Shown here in pieces: positions 42,500 through 51,496 of a stretch of 63,111 nt of DNA. Position 1 is the first letter of the stretch; the number at the start of each line of letters is the position of its first letter. The DNA lies in NCBI GenBank assembly GCA_023255415.1, contig JALRIN010000015.1:1-63111 (forward strand), given 5' to 3'. This stretch comes from Cypionkella sp. Lineage in GTDB: Bacteria; Pseudomonadota; Alphaproteobacteria; Rhodobacterales; Rhodobacteraceae. Both the position numbers and the translations under genes were made by a program. The notes under the pieces were generated by a model. The model saw nothing but the letters and a program-made list of their open reading frames with translations, was not told the DNA's origin and searched no databases.

Positions 42500-44116
42500 A
42501 TGGCATTGAATCTGATCATGACCTCGACAGAAACCGAGCTAAAGCCGCGCATTACGGTTTTTGGTGTCGGTGGTGCCGGTGGCAATGCGGTCAACAATAT
42601 GATCGAGAAGAACCTTGAGGGTGTGGAGTTCGTGGTTGCGAACACCGACGCGCAGGCGTTGCAGCAAAGCAAGGCTGTGTCGAAAATTCAGATGGGTCTG
42701 AAGGTCACCGAAGGTCTTGGCGCAGGCGCGCGCCCCACAGTTGGGGCTGCTGCCGCAGAAGAGACCATCGAAGAGATCGTTGATCATCTTGCGGGCGCGC
42801 ATATGTGCTTTATCACTGCAGGCATGGGCGGCGGCACCGGCACCGGGGCGGCCCCGATCATCGCGCAGGCTGCGCGCGAATTGGGCGTGCTGACAGTTGG
42901 CGTGGTCACCAAGCCGTTCCAGTTTGAGGGCAACAAGCGGATGAAGCAGGCCGAAGAGGGCATTGCTGCGCTGCAAAAGGTTGTTGACACGCTGATCATC
43001 ATTCCAAACCAGAATCTGTTCCGTCTGGCCAATGAGCGCACCACATTTACCGACGCTTTTGCGATGGCGGATGATGTGCTGTATCAGGGCGTCAAAGGTG
43101 TCACCGATCTGATGGTGCGGCCTGGTCTGATCAACCTCGATTTTGCCGACGTGCGCGCGGTGATGGACGAGATGGGCAAGGCGATGATGGGCACCGGCGA
43201 GGCTTCGGGTGAAAACCGCGCCGTCGAAGCTGCCGAGAAGGCAATTGCCAACCCGCTGCTGGACGAAATTTCGTTGCATGGTGCCAAGGGCGTTTTGATC
43301 AACATCACCGGTGGCTATGATCTGACCCTGTTTGAATTGGACGAAGCCGCAAATATCATCCGCGAAAAAGTTGACCCTGATGCGAATATCATTGTCGGCT
43401 CGACGCTGGACACCACGCTTGATGGCGTGCTGCGGGTTTCGGTTGTGGCAACCGGCATTGACGTCACTGCTGCGCGGGCCGAGGGGCCAGTTGCGCGTCG
43501 TCCGATGGGCGAGCCTTTGAAGCAGCCAGCGCACGAACCAAAGCTGACTGTGTCGCATGTGGCGACCCCCGTCGTCGCAGCTCCTGCACCCCAGCAGCCG
43601 CAGCCCGTTGCCGCCGATCTGTTCCAATCGCATCAGCCAAGCTTTGCACCGCAGCCGCAGGACGACAGCGCCGAAGACGAGATGCCGGCACCGGCCTATC
43701 GTCCGCAGCCTGCCCAAGCGCAGCAGCCACGCCAGACTATGATCCAAGACGATGATGCGGGCAGCTTTGTGGCCCCGCGTCCGCGCGCCGCTGGCACCCC
43801 ATCGCCAGAGGCATTGGCCCGCCTGCAAGCCGCAGTCAGCAAATCGCCCGTTCAACAAGGCGCTCGCCCTGCAGCGGGTCAGGCCCCGCAGCGCCAAGCC
43901 GCCGCAGCGCCTGCGCCGAAACCGGCAGAACGTCCCCGCTTTGGCATCGGCAATCTGATCAATCGCATGGCTGGTGGCCACGTTGAGGCAGCGCAGGAAC
44001 GCCCTGTTTCCGCGCGTCAGCAACCGCCCGTGACCTCATATGACGACGAGCAAGAGATGTCTGCCGATCAAGAACGGATCGAGATTCCGGCATTTTTGCG
44101 GCGCCAAGCCAACTAA
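42500..44116 (+). CDS. ftsZ: Cell division protein FtsZ
   Basis: A 538-residue tubulin-like GTPase that forms the division ring. The GTP-binding signature GGGTGTG is at residues 110-116, and the T7 loop NLDFADVRAVM is intact. After the globular core (about 1-320) comes a long Pro/Gln/Ala-rich linker (about 325-525) and the conserved C-terminal peptide EIPAFLRRQ (529-537) that binds FtsA. The long linker is typical of alphaproteobacteria. A strong terminator follows. Confidence 0.98.
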   Translation: MALNLIMTSTETELKPRITVFGVGGAGGNAVNNMIEKNLEGVEFVVANTDAQALQQSKAVSKIQMGLKVTEGLGAGARPTVGAAAAEETIEEIVDHLAGAHMCFITAGMGGGTGTGAAPIIAQAARELGVLTVGVVTKPFQFEGNKRMKQAEEGIAALQKVVDTLIIIPNQNLFRLANERTTFTDAFAMADDVLYQGVKGVTDLMVRPGLINLDFADVRAVMDEMGKAMMGTGEASGENRAVEAAEKAIANPLLDEISLHGAKGVLINITGGYDLTLFELDEAANIIREKVDPDANIIVGSTLDTTLDGVLRVSVVATGIDVTAARAEGPVARRPMGEPLKQPAHEPKLTVSHVATPVVAAPAPQQPQPVAADLFQSHQPSFAPQPQDDSAEDEMPAPAYRPQPAQAQQPRQTMIQDDDAGSFVAPRPRAAGTPSPEALARLQAAVSKSPVQQGARPAAGQAPQRQAAAAPAPKPAERPRFGIGNLINRMAGGHVEAAQERPVSARQQPPVTSYDDEQEMSADQERIEIPAFLRRQAN

Positions 44117-44136
44117 CACCTTTGGCATATTTTACG

Positions 44137-44166
44137 AAAAAGCCCGGCTCCTCCGGGCTTTTTTGT
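44137..44166 (+). terminator. ftsZ terminator
   Basis: AAGCCCGG (44140-44147) and CCGGGCTT (44153-44160) with a 5-base loop, flanked by A and T runs (TTTTTTGTTTTTTATT). A clear Rho-independent terminator closing the division cluster. Confidence 0.93.
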
Positions 44167-44300
44167 TTTTTATTAAGGGCTTAAAGGCTTAATTTTCTGT
44201 TACAGTCGGTTACAAACTGTGAATTGAGCTTCCCGCTGCTTCGACTTAGCAAGAGAGCAAGGTCAGATTCTGGTTAAATGACCTGCATCGGAGAGCTTTG

Positions 44301-45215
44301 TTGCAATATTCGCTTAAATCCACGGCTGTTTTTCAGGGCAAGGGCCTGCACTCTGGTGCTCCCGTGACGATGAAAATACACCCGGCACCGGTTGGTCATG
44401 GGATTTGGTTCCTTCGCAGCGATGTCACTGTGGGCGATGCGCGGATTCCTGCCGTTTGGGACGCGGTTGTGCCCTCGAAACTCTGCACCTTGATTGCCAA
44501 TGATGCTGGCGTATCGGTGTCGACGATCGAACATGTCATGGCGGCGCTGGCGGGATCGGCGATCAGCAATGCGCTGATCGAGGTTGATGGGCCAGAGGTG
44601 CCAATTCTGGATGGATCGGCAGCGCTGTTCGTCGAAGGCATGCTGACTGCGGGGATCTTGGTTCAAGATGCGCCTGTCATGGCGATCCGCGTGTTGAAAA
44701 GCGTCGAAGTGCGCGATGGCGATGCAATGGCGCGGCTTGAGCCTTCCGAGATGCTGGAAATCGATTTCCGCATTGATTTTGCCGAAGCCGCGATTGGCCA
44801 GCAAGCCAAAGTGCTGAACATGGCGAATGGCGCCTTTGTGCGCGAATTGTCCAACAGCCGCACCTTCTGCCGCAACGCGGATGTGATTGCGATGCGCGAA
44901 CGCGGGCTGGCCTTGGGCGGGACGCTTGAAAATGCGGTGGTGTTTGACGGCTCTGATGTGCTGTCGCCTGGCGGCTTGCGGCATGCCGATGAACCCGTGC
45001 GTCACAAGATGCTAGATGCGATGGGCGATCTGGCCTTGGCAGGTGCACCGATCTTGGGTCGCTATACCGGCGTGCGCGCCGGCCATGCCTTGACCAACAA
45101 ACTGCTGCGTGCGCTGTTTGCGCAGCCTGATGCTTGGGCGCTGCAGGATTGCGAAGCCCATATGGGCGGCAAACTGCCCGGTGTGGGCGTGCATCACGGC
45201 GATCTGCCGCTGTGA
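44301..45215 (+). CDS. lpxC: UDP-3-O-acyl-GlcNAc deacetylase LpxC
   Basis: A 304-residue zinc enzyme for the committed step of lipid A synthesis. Zinc ligands are visible in STIEHVMAAL and RHKMLDAMGD; VRAGHALTNKL carries the catalytic His. The start is unusual: only TTG codons at 44298 and 44301 give the family N-terminus MQYSLKSTAVFQGKGLHSG. GGAG at 44290-44293 favours 44301. The nearby ATG at 44278 is out of frame. Inefficient TTG initiation could help limit LpxC, whose level is usually tightly controlled. Confidence 0.93.
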   Translation: MQYSLKSTAVFQGKGLHSGAPVTMKIHPAPVGHGIWFLRSDVTVGDARIPAVWDAVVPSKLCTLIANDAGVSVSTIEHVMAALAGSAISNALIEVDGPEVPILDGSAALFVEGMLTAGILVQDAPVMAIRVLKSVEVRDGDAMARLEPSEMLEIDFRIDFAEAAIGQQAKVLNMANGAFVRELSNSRTFCRNADVIAMRERGLALGGTLENAVVFDGSDVLSPGGLRHADEPVRHKMLDAMGDLALAGAPILGRYTGVRAGHALTNKLLRALFAQPDAWALQDCEAHMGGKLPGVGVHHGDLPL

Positions 45216-45400
45216 TCTTGTGCCCATTGGCCAAGCCCGCGGTGGATTGGTTTAACGGCAACTGACTTATTGTGAAGTGAAACCGCCAAAGGCGCATAAA
45301 CCCATTTTGCGCCCGCGATTTTTCTGTGATAGGGATTGGCGAAGCGCGATGATGCGGCCCGGATGGGGGCCTTTGCGCAAGACATTAAGGTAGGCGGACG

Positions 45401-46252
45401 ATGGCAGGCACAGAGTCAGGGAAAGCGCTGCGGATGCTGTGCGGTGCGGTTTTGATCGGCACTTTGGCAGCCTGTGCAGCACAAAAGACCAAGGATGTGC
45501 CGCTGGACACCCTAAGCGCCGAAGATATCTTTAAGCGCGGCGAATTCTTGCTGGAAGATAAGGCGGCGAAAAAGGGTCAGGCGCTGGAATATTTCCAGAC
45601 GGTGGAACGGCTTTACCCCTATTCGGCCTGGGCCAAGCGGGCGTTGATCATGCAGGCCTTTACCCTGCATAAAGCTAGGAAATATGAAGAGGCCCGCACC
45701 GCGGCGCAGCGCTATCTGGATTATTATCCGGGCGAGGAAGACACCGCCTATGCCGCCTATTTGCTGGCGCTGTCTTACTATGACCAAATCGACGAAGTTG
45801 GCCGTGATCAGGGGCTGACCTATCAGGCGCTGCAAGCGCTGCGGGTGGTGATCGAACAATACCCCGACAGCGAATATGCGAAATCTGCGCAGCTGAAATT
45901 CGAGATGGCCTTTGACCATCTTGCCTCGAAAGACATGGAAATCGGGCGCTATTATCTTAAGCGCGGCAATTACACGGCGGCGATCAACCGTTTTCGCGCG
46001 GTGGTGCAGGACTTCCAAACCTCAAGCCATACAGCCGAAGCGCTGCACCGTTTGGTCGAAGCCTATCTTGCGCTGGGTCTGACCGACGAGGCTCAGACGG
46101 CTGGCGCGATTTTGGGCTATAACTATCAGTCTAGCCCCTTCTACGAAGACAGCTTCAAGCTGCTGAAAGAAAAAGGCCTAGAGCCGAAGGCCAAGGGCAA
46201 CAATTGGCTGTCGCAGGTTTACCGCCAGATGATCTTGGGGCAATGGCTGTGA
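45401..46252 (+). CDS. bamD: Outer membrane assembly lipoprotein BamD
   Basis: A 283-residue lipoprotein of the beta-barrel assembly machinery. The lipobox is LAAC with the acylated Cys at 25. Five TPR-like helical repeats follow, including AQRYLDYYPGEEDTAYAAYL and VIEQYPDSEYAKSA. It faces the periplasm and works with BamA. It is followed by recN after 39 bases. Confidence 0.95.
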   Translation: MAGTESGKALRMLCGAVLIGTLAACAAQKTKDVPLDTLSAEDIFKRGEFLLEDKAAKKGQALEYFQTVERLYPYSAWAKRALIMQAFTLHKARKYEEARTAAQRYLDYYPGEEDTAYAAYLLALSYYDQIDEVGRDQGLTYQALQALRVVIEQYPDSEYAKSAQLKFEMAFDHLASKDMEIGRYYLKRGNYTAAINRFRAVVQDFQTSSHTAEALHRLVEAYLALGLTDEAQTAGAILGYNYQSSPFYEDSFKLLKEKGLEPKAKGNNWLSQVYRQMILGQWL

Positions 46253-46291
46253 CAGGCTTGCCTGCTGGGGTTGCAGCCTACGGTGTGGGCG

Positions 46292-47929
46292 ATGCTGCGT
46301 AGCCTTGATATTCGCGATGTGCTGATCATTGATCATTTAAGCCTGGAGTTTGCACCGGGTTTGAACGTGCTGACCGGCGAGACCGGCGCGGGCAAATCGA
46401 TTTTGCTGGATGCTTTGGGCTTTGTGCTGGGCTGGCGCGGGCGGGCGGAATTGGTGCGCGCAGGCGCAGCACAAGGCGAGGTGACGGCAGAATTCGATCT
46501 GCCTGCCGGCCATGCCGCGCGGGCGGTTCTGGCGGCGGCGGGCTTTGCTGATCCTGACGAGTTGATCCTGCGGCGGGTGAACACAGCCGATGGCCGCAAG
46601 ACCGCCTATGTCAACGATCGGCGGGTTTCGGGAGAGGTTCTGCGCGATCTGTCGGACACTCTGGTCGAGTTGCACGGCCAGCATGATGACCGTGGCCTGC
46701 TTAATCCGCGCGGGCATCGCAATCTGCTGGATGATTTTGCAGGTGTCGATCTGACGGCCGCGCGCATGGCGTGGCGGGCGCAATCAGCGGCGCGCGATGC
46801 TTTGGCGCAGGCGACTGCGGCGCTTGAACGCGCCCAGATCGAGGAAGACTATCTACGCCATGCGGTGGCAGAACTGGACAAGCTTGCCCCCGAGCAGGGT
46901 GAAGAGGCGACATTGGACGCCAAGCGGCGGATGATGCAGGGGGCGGCCAAGATCCGCGCCGACATTCAGCGCGCCTATGCCGGCCTGACCGATGGTGGCG
47001 AAGCGACGCTGCGCGAGGCGATGCGCTGGCTTGAAGGCGCCTCTGACCGCGCCAATGGCCAGCTTGACGCGCCACTTGCGGCTTTGGGCCGCGCGCTGAT
47101 AGAATTGGGCGATGCGCAGGCGGGGGTCGAAAGCTGCTTGCGGCAGTTGGATTTCAACCCCTCTGAACTTGAGGCGATGGAAGAGCGTTTGTTCGCGATC
47201 CGCGCTTTGGCGCGCAAGCATGGGGTTTTGGCCGATGATCTGGGTGGCTTTGCCGATGGCCTGCGGCTGCGGCTTGCGGCAATTGATGGCGGGGCGGCTG
47301 GCATTGCCAAGCTGGAACAGACCTTGGCCGAGGCTCAGCGCAGCTTTCAACGCGAAGCGATGGCACTGACCAAAGCGCGCCGTGCAGCTGCTCAACGGCT
47401 GGACCGTGCGATGGCGGCGGAACTCGCGCCGCTGAAGATGGAGCGCGCGGTTTTCACCACCGAAGTAACTTTGGGCGAACAAGGGCCCGAAGGTGTCGAT
47501 GCGGTGCAATTCACCGTGGCCACCAACCCCGGCGCGCCTGCGGGGGCTTTGAACAAAATTGCCTCGGGCGGGGAGTTGTCACGGTTCTTGCTGGCGTTGA
47601 AAGTCTGCCTGACCGGCGACACGCCGGGTCTGACGCTGATCTTTGACGAGATTGACCGCGGCGTGGGTGGGGCAACCGCTGATGCGGTTGGCCGCCGTCT
47701 GAAATCGCTGGCAGGTCAGGCGCAGGTTTTGGTGGTGACACATTCGCCGCAAGTGGCGGCCTTGGGCGGACATCATTGGCGGGTGGAAAAACGGGTGGTC
47801 AAGGGCCAAACCCTGTCCACTGTGGTGCCGCTAAGCCCTGAAGACCGTATCGAAGAAATCGGGCGGATGCTGTCTGGCGACAGTGTCACCGAAGCCGCCC
47901 GCGAGGCTGCGCGCGCCCTGCTGGCCTAG
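46292..47929 (+). CDS. recN: DNA repair protein RecN
   Basis: A 545-residue SMC-like ATPase for double-strand-break repair. Walker A is GETGAGKS (29-36), the signature KIASGGELSRFLLALK lies near 425, and Walker B LIFDEIDRGVGGATADAVG follows. Two coiled-coil stretches flank the middle. The start at 46292 gives the family N-terminus MLRSLDIRDVLIIDHLSLEF; an upstream TTG at 46271 is less likely. It converges with the next gene, 3 bases apart. Confidence 0.96.
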   Translation: MLRSLDIRDVLIIDHLSLEFAPGLNVLTGETGAGKSILLDALGFVLGWRGRAELVRAGAAQGEVTAEFDLPAGHAARAVLAAAGFADPDELILRRVNTADGRKTAYVNDRRVSGEVLRDLSDTLVELHGQHDDRGLLNPRGHRNLLDDFAGVDLTAARMAWRAQSAARDALAQATAALERAQIEEDYLRHAVAELDKLAPEQGEEATLDAKRRMMQGAAKIRADIQRAYAGLTDGGEATLREAMRWLEGASDRANGQLDAPLAALGRALIELGDAQAGVESCLRQLDFNPSELEAMEERLFAIRALARKHGVLADDLGGFADGLRLRLAAIDGGAAGIAKLEQTLAEAQRSFQREAMALTKARRAAAQRLDRAMAAELAPLKMERAVFTTEVTLGEQGPEGVDAVQFTVATNPGAPAGALNKIASGGELSRFLLALKVCLTGDTPGLTLIFDEIDRGVGGATADAVGRRLKSLAGQAQVLVVTHSPQVAALGGHHWRVEKRVVKGQTLSTVVPLSPEDRIEEIGRMLSGDSVTEAAREAARALLA

Positions 47930-47932
47930 GCC

Positions 47933-48313
47933 CTAGGGCAGGGCGATAAAGGTCATCGACTGCACCTGCCAGCCATTACGGCCATTTTCCAACACTGCCA
48001 CCAGCATGGCGGCAAAACGTGGCAACTCGGTCCCCTGTTCGTCTTGCGCGCCCGAAACCGTATAGCGTTGGCGCAGCAGCGTCGCTTCGGGCGACAGATC
48101 GCGCAGCGTGCCTTTGCCCGTTACCAGCCGCGCGGATTTGAAGATGCCGCCCATCTCGGCTTCGAAGGCCGCAAAAATCTCTTCGGGGGTTTCGACCCAA
48201 AGCCCAGTCAGGCTGCCAAAGGTGGCGTCGGGCTGAAAGAATGCGGTCAGCTGGCTGGCATCGCGCGCGGCAAAGGCTGCGGCGAAAAGCCGAGGAAAAT
48301 CTTCGGGGTTCAT
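47933..48313 (-). CDS. SnoaL/DUF4440-like NTF2-fold protein
   Basis: A 126-residue protein with an NTF2-like profile (SgcJ/DUF4440 type): LFAAAFAARDASQLTAFFQPDATF is the usual start and WQVQSMTFIALP the closing strand. Such proteins are small binding or isomerase-like folds with varied roles; no specific function can be assigned. It overlaps the stop of the FAD oxidase gene by 4 bases (ATGA), so the pair is translationally coupled. Confidence 0.78.
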   Translation of the reverse strand: MNPEDFPRLFAAAFAARDASQLTAFFQPDATFGSLTGLWVETPEEIFAAFEAEMGGIFKSARLVTGKGTLRDLSPEATLLRQRYTVSGAQDEQGTELPRFAAMLVAVLENGRNGWQVQSMTFIALP

Positions 48314-49695
48314 TTTTGGGGTACCAGTTTTCCAGGATTCATCAGGTTATGCGGATCAAGCGCGCGCTTGATCTGGCCCATCACCGTCCAGGCCGCGCCA
48401 TGTTCGGCGGCCATCATATGCAGCTTGCCAAAGCCAATACCATGCTCGCCCGTCACCGTGCCGCCCAACCGCAACGCGCGTTCAGCCATGCGGGTTGACA
48501 GGCCCTCGGCTGCCAGATGTTCGGCAGGATTATCATGCGACACCAGAAGGATCGCATGAAAATTGCCATCGCCCACATGGCCCAAGATCGGGCCCATGAT
48601 ACCGCTTTGCGCAATATCGGCTTGGGTTTCCAGCACCGCTTGCGCCAGCGCCGAGATCGGCACGCAGACGTCGGTAACATAGGCCGTGGCCCCCGGACGC
48701 GTTGCCAGAATCGCCGGATAGGCCTGATGGCGCATCCGCCAAAGTCGGTTGCGGTCTTCAGCCGCGCGCGCCCAAGCAAAGGCACTGCCGCCAAATTCGC
48801 GCGCAATTGCGCCAAAGCGTTCCGCCTGTTCCTGCACGCCTGCGGCACTGCCGTGAAATTCCACCAAAAGCTGTGGCTGTTCGGGCAGGGTGGTGGCGTG
48901 AAAGGCGTTGCAGGCGCGCACGCTGGCTGCGTCCAGAAACTCGATCCGCGCCATCGGCAAGCCGGTCTGAATGGTGGCAATCACACAATCGACCGCCGAT
49001 GCGATATCGGCAAAGCCGCAGGTCGCGGCGGAAACCGCCTCGGGCTGGCCATGCAGCCGCAGTGTCAGCTCGGTGATCAGCCCCAGCGTGCCCTCTGAAC
49101 CCACCATCAGCCCCGTCAAGTCATAGCCCGCAGCGGTTTTGGGCGCGGCACTGCCGGTGCGGATCACTCGCCCGCCTGCCAGCACCACTTCAAGCCCCAG
49201 CACATTGTCGCGCATCGAGCCGTAGCGCACCGTCGTTGTCCCCGAAGCCCGGGTCGAAGCCATGCCGCCAAGGCTGGCATTGGCACCGGGATCGACGGGA
49301 AAGAACAGGCCGGTGTCGCGCAGATCCAGGTTCAACCTTTCGCGCGTGATACCGGGTTGCACCACAACCAACATATCCTCGGGGTAGACAGCAAGGATCT
49401 GATTCATCAGCCGAAAATCAACCGTAAGCCCGCCCTGCACCGCCAAGGCATGGCCTTCAAGCGAGCTGCCTGCCCCCCAACCCACCATTGGCATGGCGTG
49501 GCTGGCACAAACGGCGGCAATCCGGGCCACCTCTTCGGTGCTGTTTGGAAAGGCCACCGCGTCGGGCGCGCGCGCCGTGATATGGGTTTCGCTTTGCGCA
49601 TGTTGTGCCAAGATCGGCGCAGCCGTCGACAGCCGGTCGCCCAGAAAGCTGCGCAGGTCAGCAAGTGCATCAAAGATCGGGTTCAAAGCGGCCAT
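48310..49695 (-). CDS. FAD-linked oxidase, GlcD/D-lactate dehydrogenase type
   Basis: A 461-residue flavoprotein of the GlcD/Dld family. The N-terminal PCMH FAD-binding domain includes PMVGWGAGSSLEGHAL and DPGANASLGGMASTRASGT; the C-terminal FAD-oxidase domain ends with GTVTGEHGIGFGKLHMM. It probably oxidises a D-2-hydroxy acid such as D-lactate and passes electrons to the respiratory chain. There is no GlcE or GlcF partner alongside, so a single-subunit D-lactate dehydrogenase (cytochrome type) is the best guess. Confidence 0.87.
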   Translation of the reverse strand: MAALNPIFDALADLRSFLGDRLSTAAPILAQHAQSETHITARAPDAVAFPNSTEEVARIAAVCASHAMPMVGWGAGSSLEGHALAVQGGLTVDFRLMNQILAVYPEDMLVVVQPGITRERLNLDLRDTGLFFPVDPGANASLGGMASTRASGTTTVRYGSMRDNVLGLEVVLAGGRVIRTGSAAPKTAAGYDLTGLMVGSEGTLGLITELTLRLHGQPEAVSAATCGFADIASAVDCVIATIQTGLPMARIEFLDAASVRACNAFHATTLPEQPQLLVEFHGSAAGVQEQAERFGAIAREFGGSAFAWARAAEDRNRLWRMRHQAYPAILATRPGATAYVTDVCVPISALAQAVLETQADIAQSGIMGPILGHVGDGNFHAILLVSHDNPAEHLAAEGLSTRMAERALRLGGTVTGEHGIGFGKLHMMAAEHGAAWTVMGQIKRALDPHNLMNPGKLVPQK

Positions 49696-49767
49696 GGCAT
49701 CAAGATAAGCCTTTGCAGGGGGCTTGCCAATTGGCCGATGCGGCTTTGGGCAAGCTTTCTCTGCGCC

Positions 49768-50415
49768 TTAGCCTTTTGCGACGGCAGCCATCGTCGTGGC
49801 AAGATCACCATAGCCGGTAAAGCGGCGCTCGTAAGCCAGGCCAAGCCGTCTGGCGCAGTCTTCGGCCTTCAGATCCAGCGCGGGGTCGTCGGTCTGGGCC
49901 TGATAGACTAGCTTGGTGTAATTGCCAAAATACATGTCGCGCAACTGAGGATGCCGGTCCAAGCCCATCGGCCGCCAGACAAAGGCATCAAACTGGCGCA
50001 CCAGAAAATCGGTCAAATAAAAGGCGGTAAACTCGGTCTCGGCCTTTTCGGCGAAAACCGCGTTGCCTTCGAAAAACGAATAGCAATGCGGGCCTGCGAT
50101 CATCTCGACGCCAAGCTCTTGGCATTTGGCCTGCAAAAGCCCGCCCGTGCCGCAATCGGCATAAAGCACGAACAGGCTTTGATAGGCGCTGCGATATTGC
50201 GTGACAGCAGCGGCGACGGCTTGGGTAATCTTCTCGGGGTAAAGATGCAGATTGGCGGGAAGGCATTGCAGATCCATGTGATCCCAGCCGTTTTGCCGCT
50301 TTAGCGTCAGCACCTCATGCGCCAAGGCCCCACAAGCGATCAGCAAGATGCGGCCTTGATGACTGGGCGGCAAGCCAACTTCGGTCAGCGTGCCGTCATC
50401 CAAGGCTACAGCCAT
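49768..50415 (-). CDS. DUF1638 protein
   Basis: A 215-residue DUF1638 protein. It has conserved Cys residues (ACGALAHEV, YADCGTGG, GPHCYSFF) that could bind a metal or corrin-related ligand. The family often sits beside corrinoid methyltransferase genes, as here, but its function is not established. I start it at 50415 (MAVALDDGTLTEV), overlapping the stop of the tiny membrane protein by 10 bases. Confidence 0.85.
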   Translation of the reverse strand: MAVALDDGTLTEVGLPPSHQGRILLIACGALAHEVLTLKRQNGWDHMDLQCLPANLHLYPEKITQAVAAAVTQYRSAYQSLFVLYADCGTGGLLQAKCQELGVEMIAGPHCYSFFEGNAVFAEKAETEFTAFYLTDFLVRQFDAFVWRPMGLDRHPQLRDMYFGNYTKLVYQAQTDDPALDLKAEDCARRLGLAYERRFTGYGDLATTMAAVAKG

Positions 50416-50561
50416 TTCAGCCCGCGCACACCCAAGGCGGCGAACAGCGCCAAAAGCCCCAGCCAAACCATTGATCCACCAGTCAGATGCAGCAAAGCAA
50501 TGCTTAACCCTGCGGCAAGGATCACCGTCAGAATCAGAAACAGGAAAGTTGGCAATGGCAT
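50406..50561 (-). CDS. 51-residue two-span membrane protein
   Basis: A 51-residue hydrophobic protein: MPLPTFLFLILTVILAAG starts the first span and SMVWLGLLALFAALGV forms the second. No family is recognised. It lies between the corrinoid protein and DUF1638 genes, overlaps the latter and is preceded by GAGG, so it is probably a real member of the operon. It may anchor or assist the neighbouring proteins at the membrane. Confidence 0.7.
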   Translation of the reverse strand: MPLPTFLFLILTVILAAGLSIALLHLTGGSMVWLGLLALFAALGVRGLKWL

Positions 50562-50648
50562 GATGTCCTCCAAACTTTCTCTAAAGTGGCAATGAAAAAG
50601 CCCCGGGACAAGGCCCCGAGGCAATTCATTGCGCGAAAGTGATCAGAT

Positions 50649-51344
50649 TTAGGCGTTTGCTTGGTTGTGCTTGCGCAGCACCAAAGCCTTTGCGGTTTCC
50701 ACAGCAACGGCTGCGTCCCGGCAATAGGCATCAGCGCCAATGGCTTTGCTGAACTCTTCATTCAGCGGCGCGCCACCAACGAGCACGATATAGTCATCGC
50801 GCAGGCCTTTTTCCTTCATCGTGTCGATCACGACCTTCATATAGGGCATGGTGGTGGTTAGCAGGGCCGACATGCCAAGAATGTCGGGCCGCTCTGCTTC
50901 CAGAGCCTCGATGTATTTCTCGACCGAATTGTTGATGCCAAGATCGCGCACCTCAAATCCCGCGCCTTCCATCATCATGCCGACAAGGTTCTTGCCAATA
51001 TCATGAATGTCGCCCTTGACGGTGCCGATCACCATCTTGCCCATGCGCGGCGCGCCGGTCGCAACCAAAAGCGGCTTCAGGATGAACATACCACCCTTCA
51101 TCGCGTTGGCGGCCAATAGCACCTCTGGCACGAACAAAATGCCATCGCGGAAGTCGGCGCCAACAATGGTCATGCCGGCAACCAAAGCCTTGGTCAGCAC
51201 GTCATAAGGGGCCCAACCGCGTTCGATCAGGATGTTTACGGCATCCTCAATCTCTTCCTTTAGGCCGTCATAAAGGTCATCGTGCATTTGCAGCACGAGT
51301 TCGTCATCCGAAAGATCGGACAGGATGATTTCGTCGTCGGCCAT
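50649..51344 (-). CDS. Corrinoid (B12-binding) methyltransferase protein
   Basis: A 231-residue corrinoid protein of the MtbC/MetH-type. A helical cap domain (about 1-95) precedes the Rossmann-like B12 domain with the lower-ligand motif D112-x-H114-xx-G117 (GDIHDIGKN) and VLVGGAPLN. It would carry a methyl group between a substrate-specific methyltransferase and an acceptor. AAGGAG precedes the ATG at 51344. It is upstream of the DUF1638 gene and near Bmt, suggesting a role in methylated-amine or betaine metabolism. Confidence 0.9.
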   Translation of the reverse strand: MADDEIILSDLSDDELVLQMHDDLYDGLKEEIEDAVNILIERGWAPYDVLTKALVAGMTIVGADFRDGILFVPEVLLAANAMKGGMFILKPLLVATGAPRMGKMVIGTVKGDIHDIGKNLVGMMMEGAGFEVRDLGINNSVEKYIEALEAERPDILGMSALLTTTMPYMKVVIDTMKEKGLRDDYIVLVGGAPLNEEFSKAIGADAYCRDAAVAVETAKALVLRKHNQANA

Positions 51345-51496
51345 CTTGGAACTCCTTGGGCAGTTACTAGGGTGATGAGGCCAAAGCCTGCTAGACACTT
51401 TTCGATTTGCGACATGCGCCAAGTGAAAGCCGACTTCAAGAGGGCGCAGTAAAGAAATCGCTTGGATTTGTTGCCTCTTTGTTCTAATTCAGGCGA

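Noticed and set aside
42539..44023. 494-codon open frame antisense to ftsZ
   Set aside because: Composition is Arg/His/Cys-rich as expected of a shadow frame, and ftsZ is unmistakable on the other strand.
46271..46291. Upstream TTG start for recN
   Set aside because: The ATG at 46292 gives the conserved N-terminus; the seven extra residues do not match the family.
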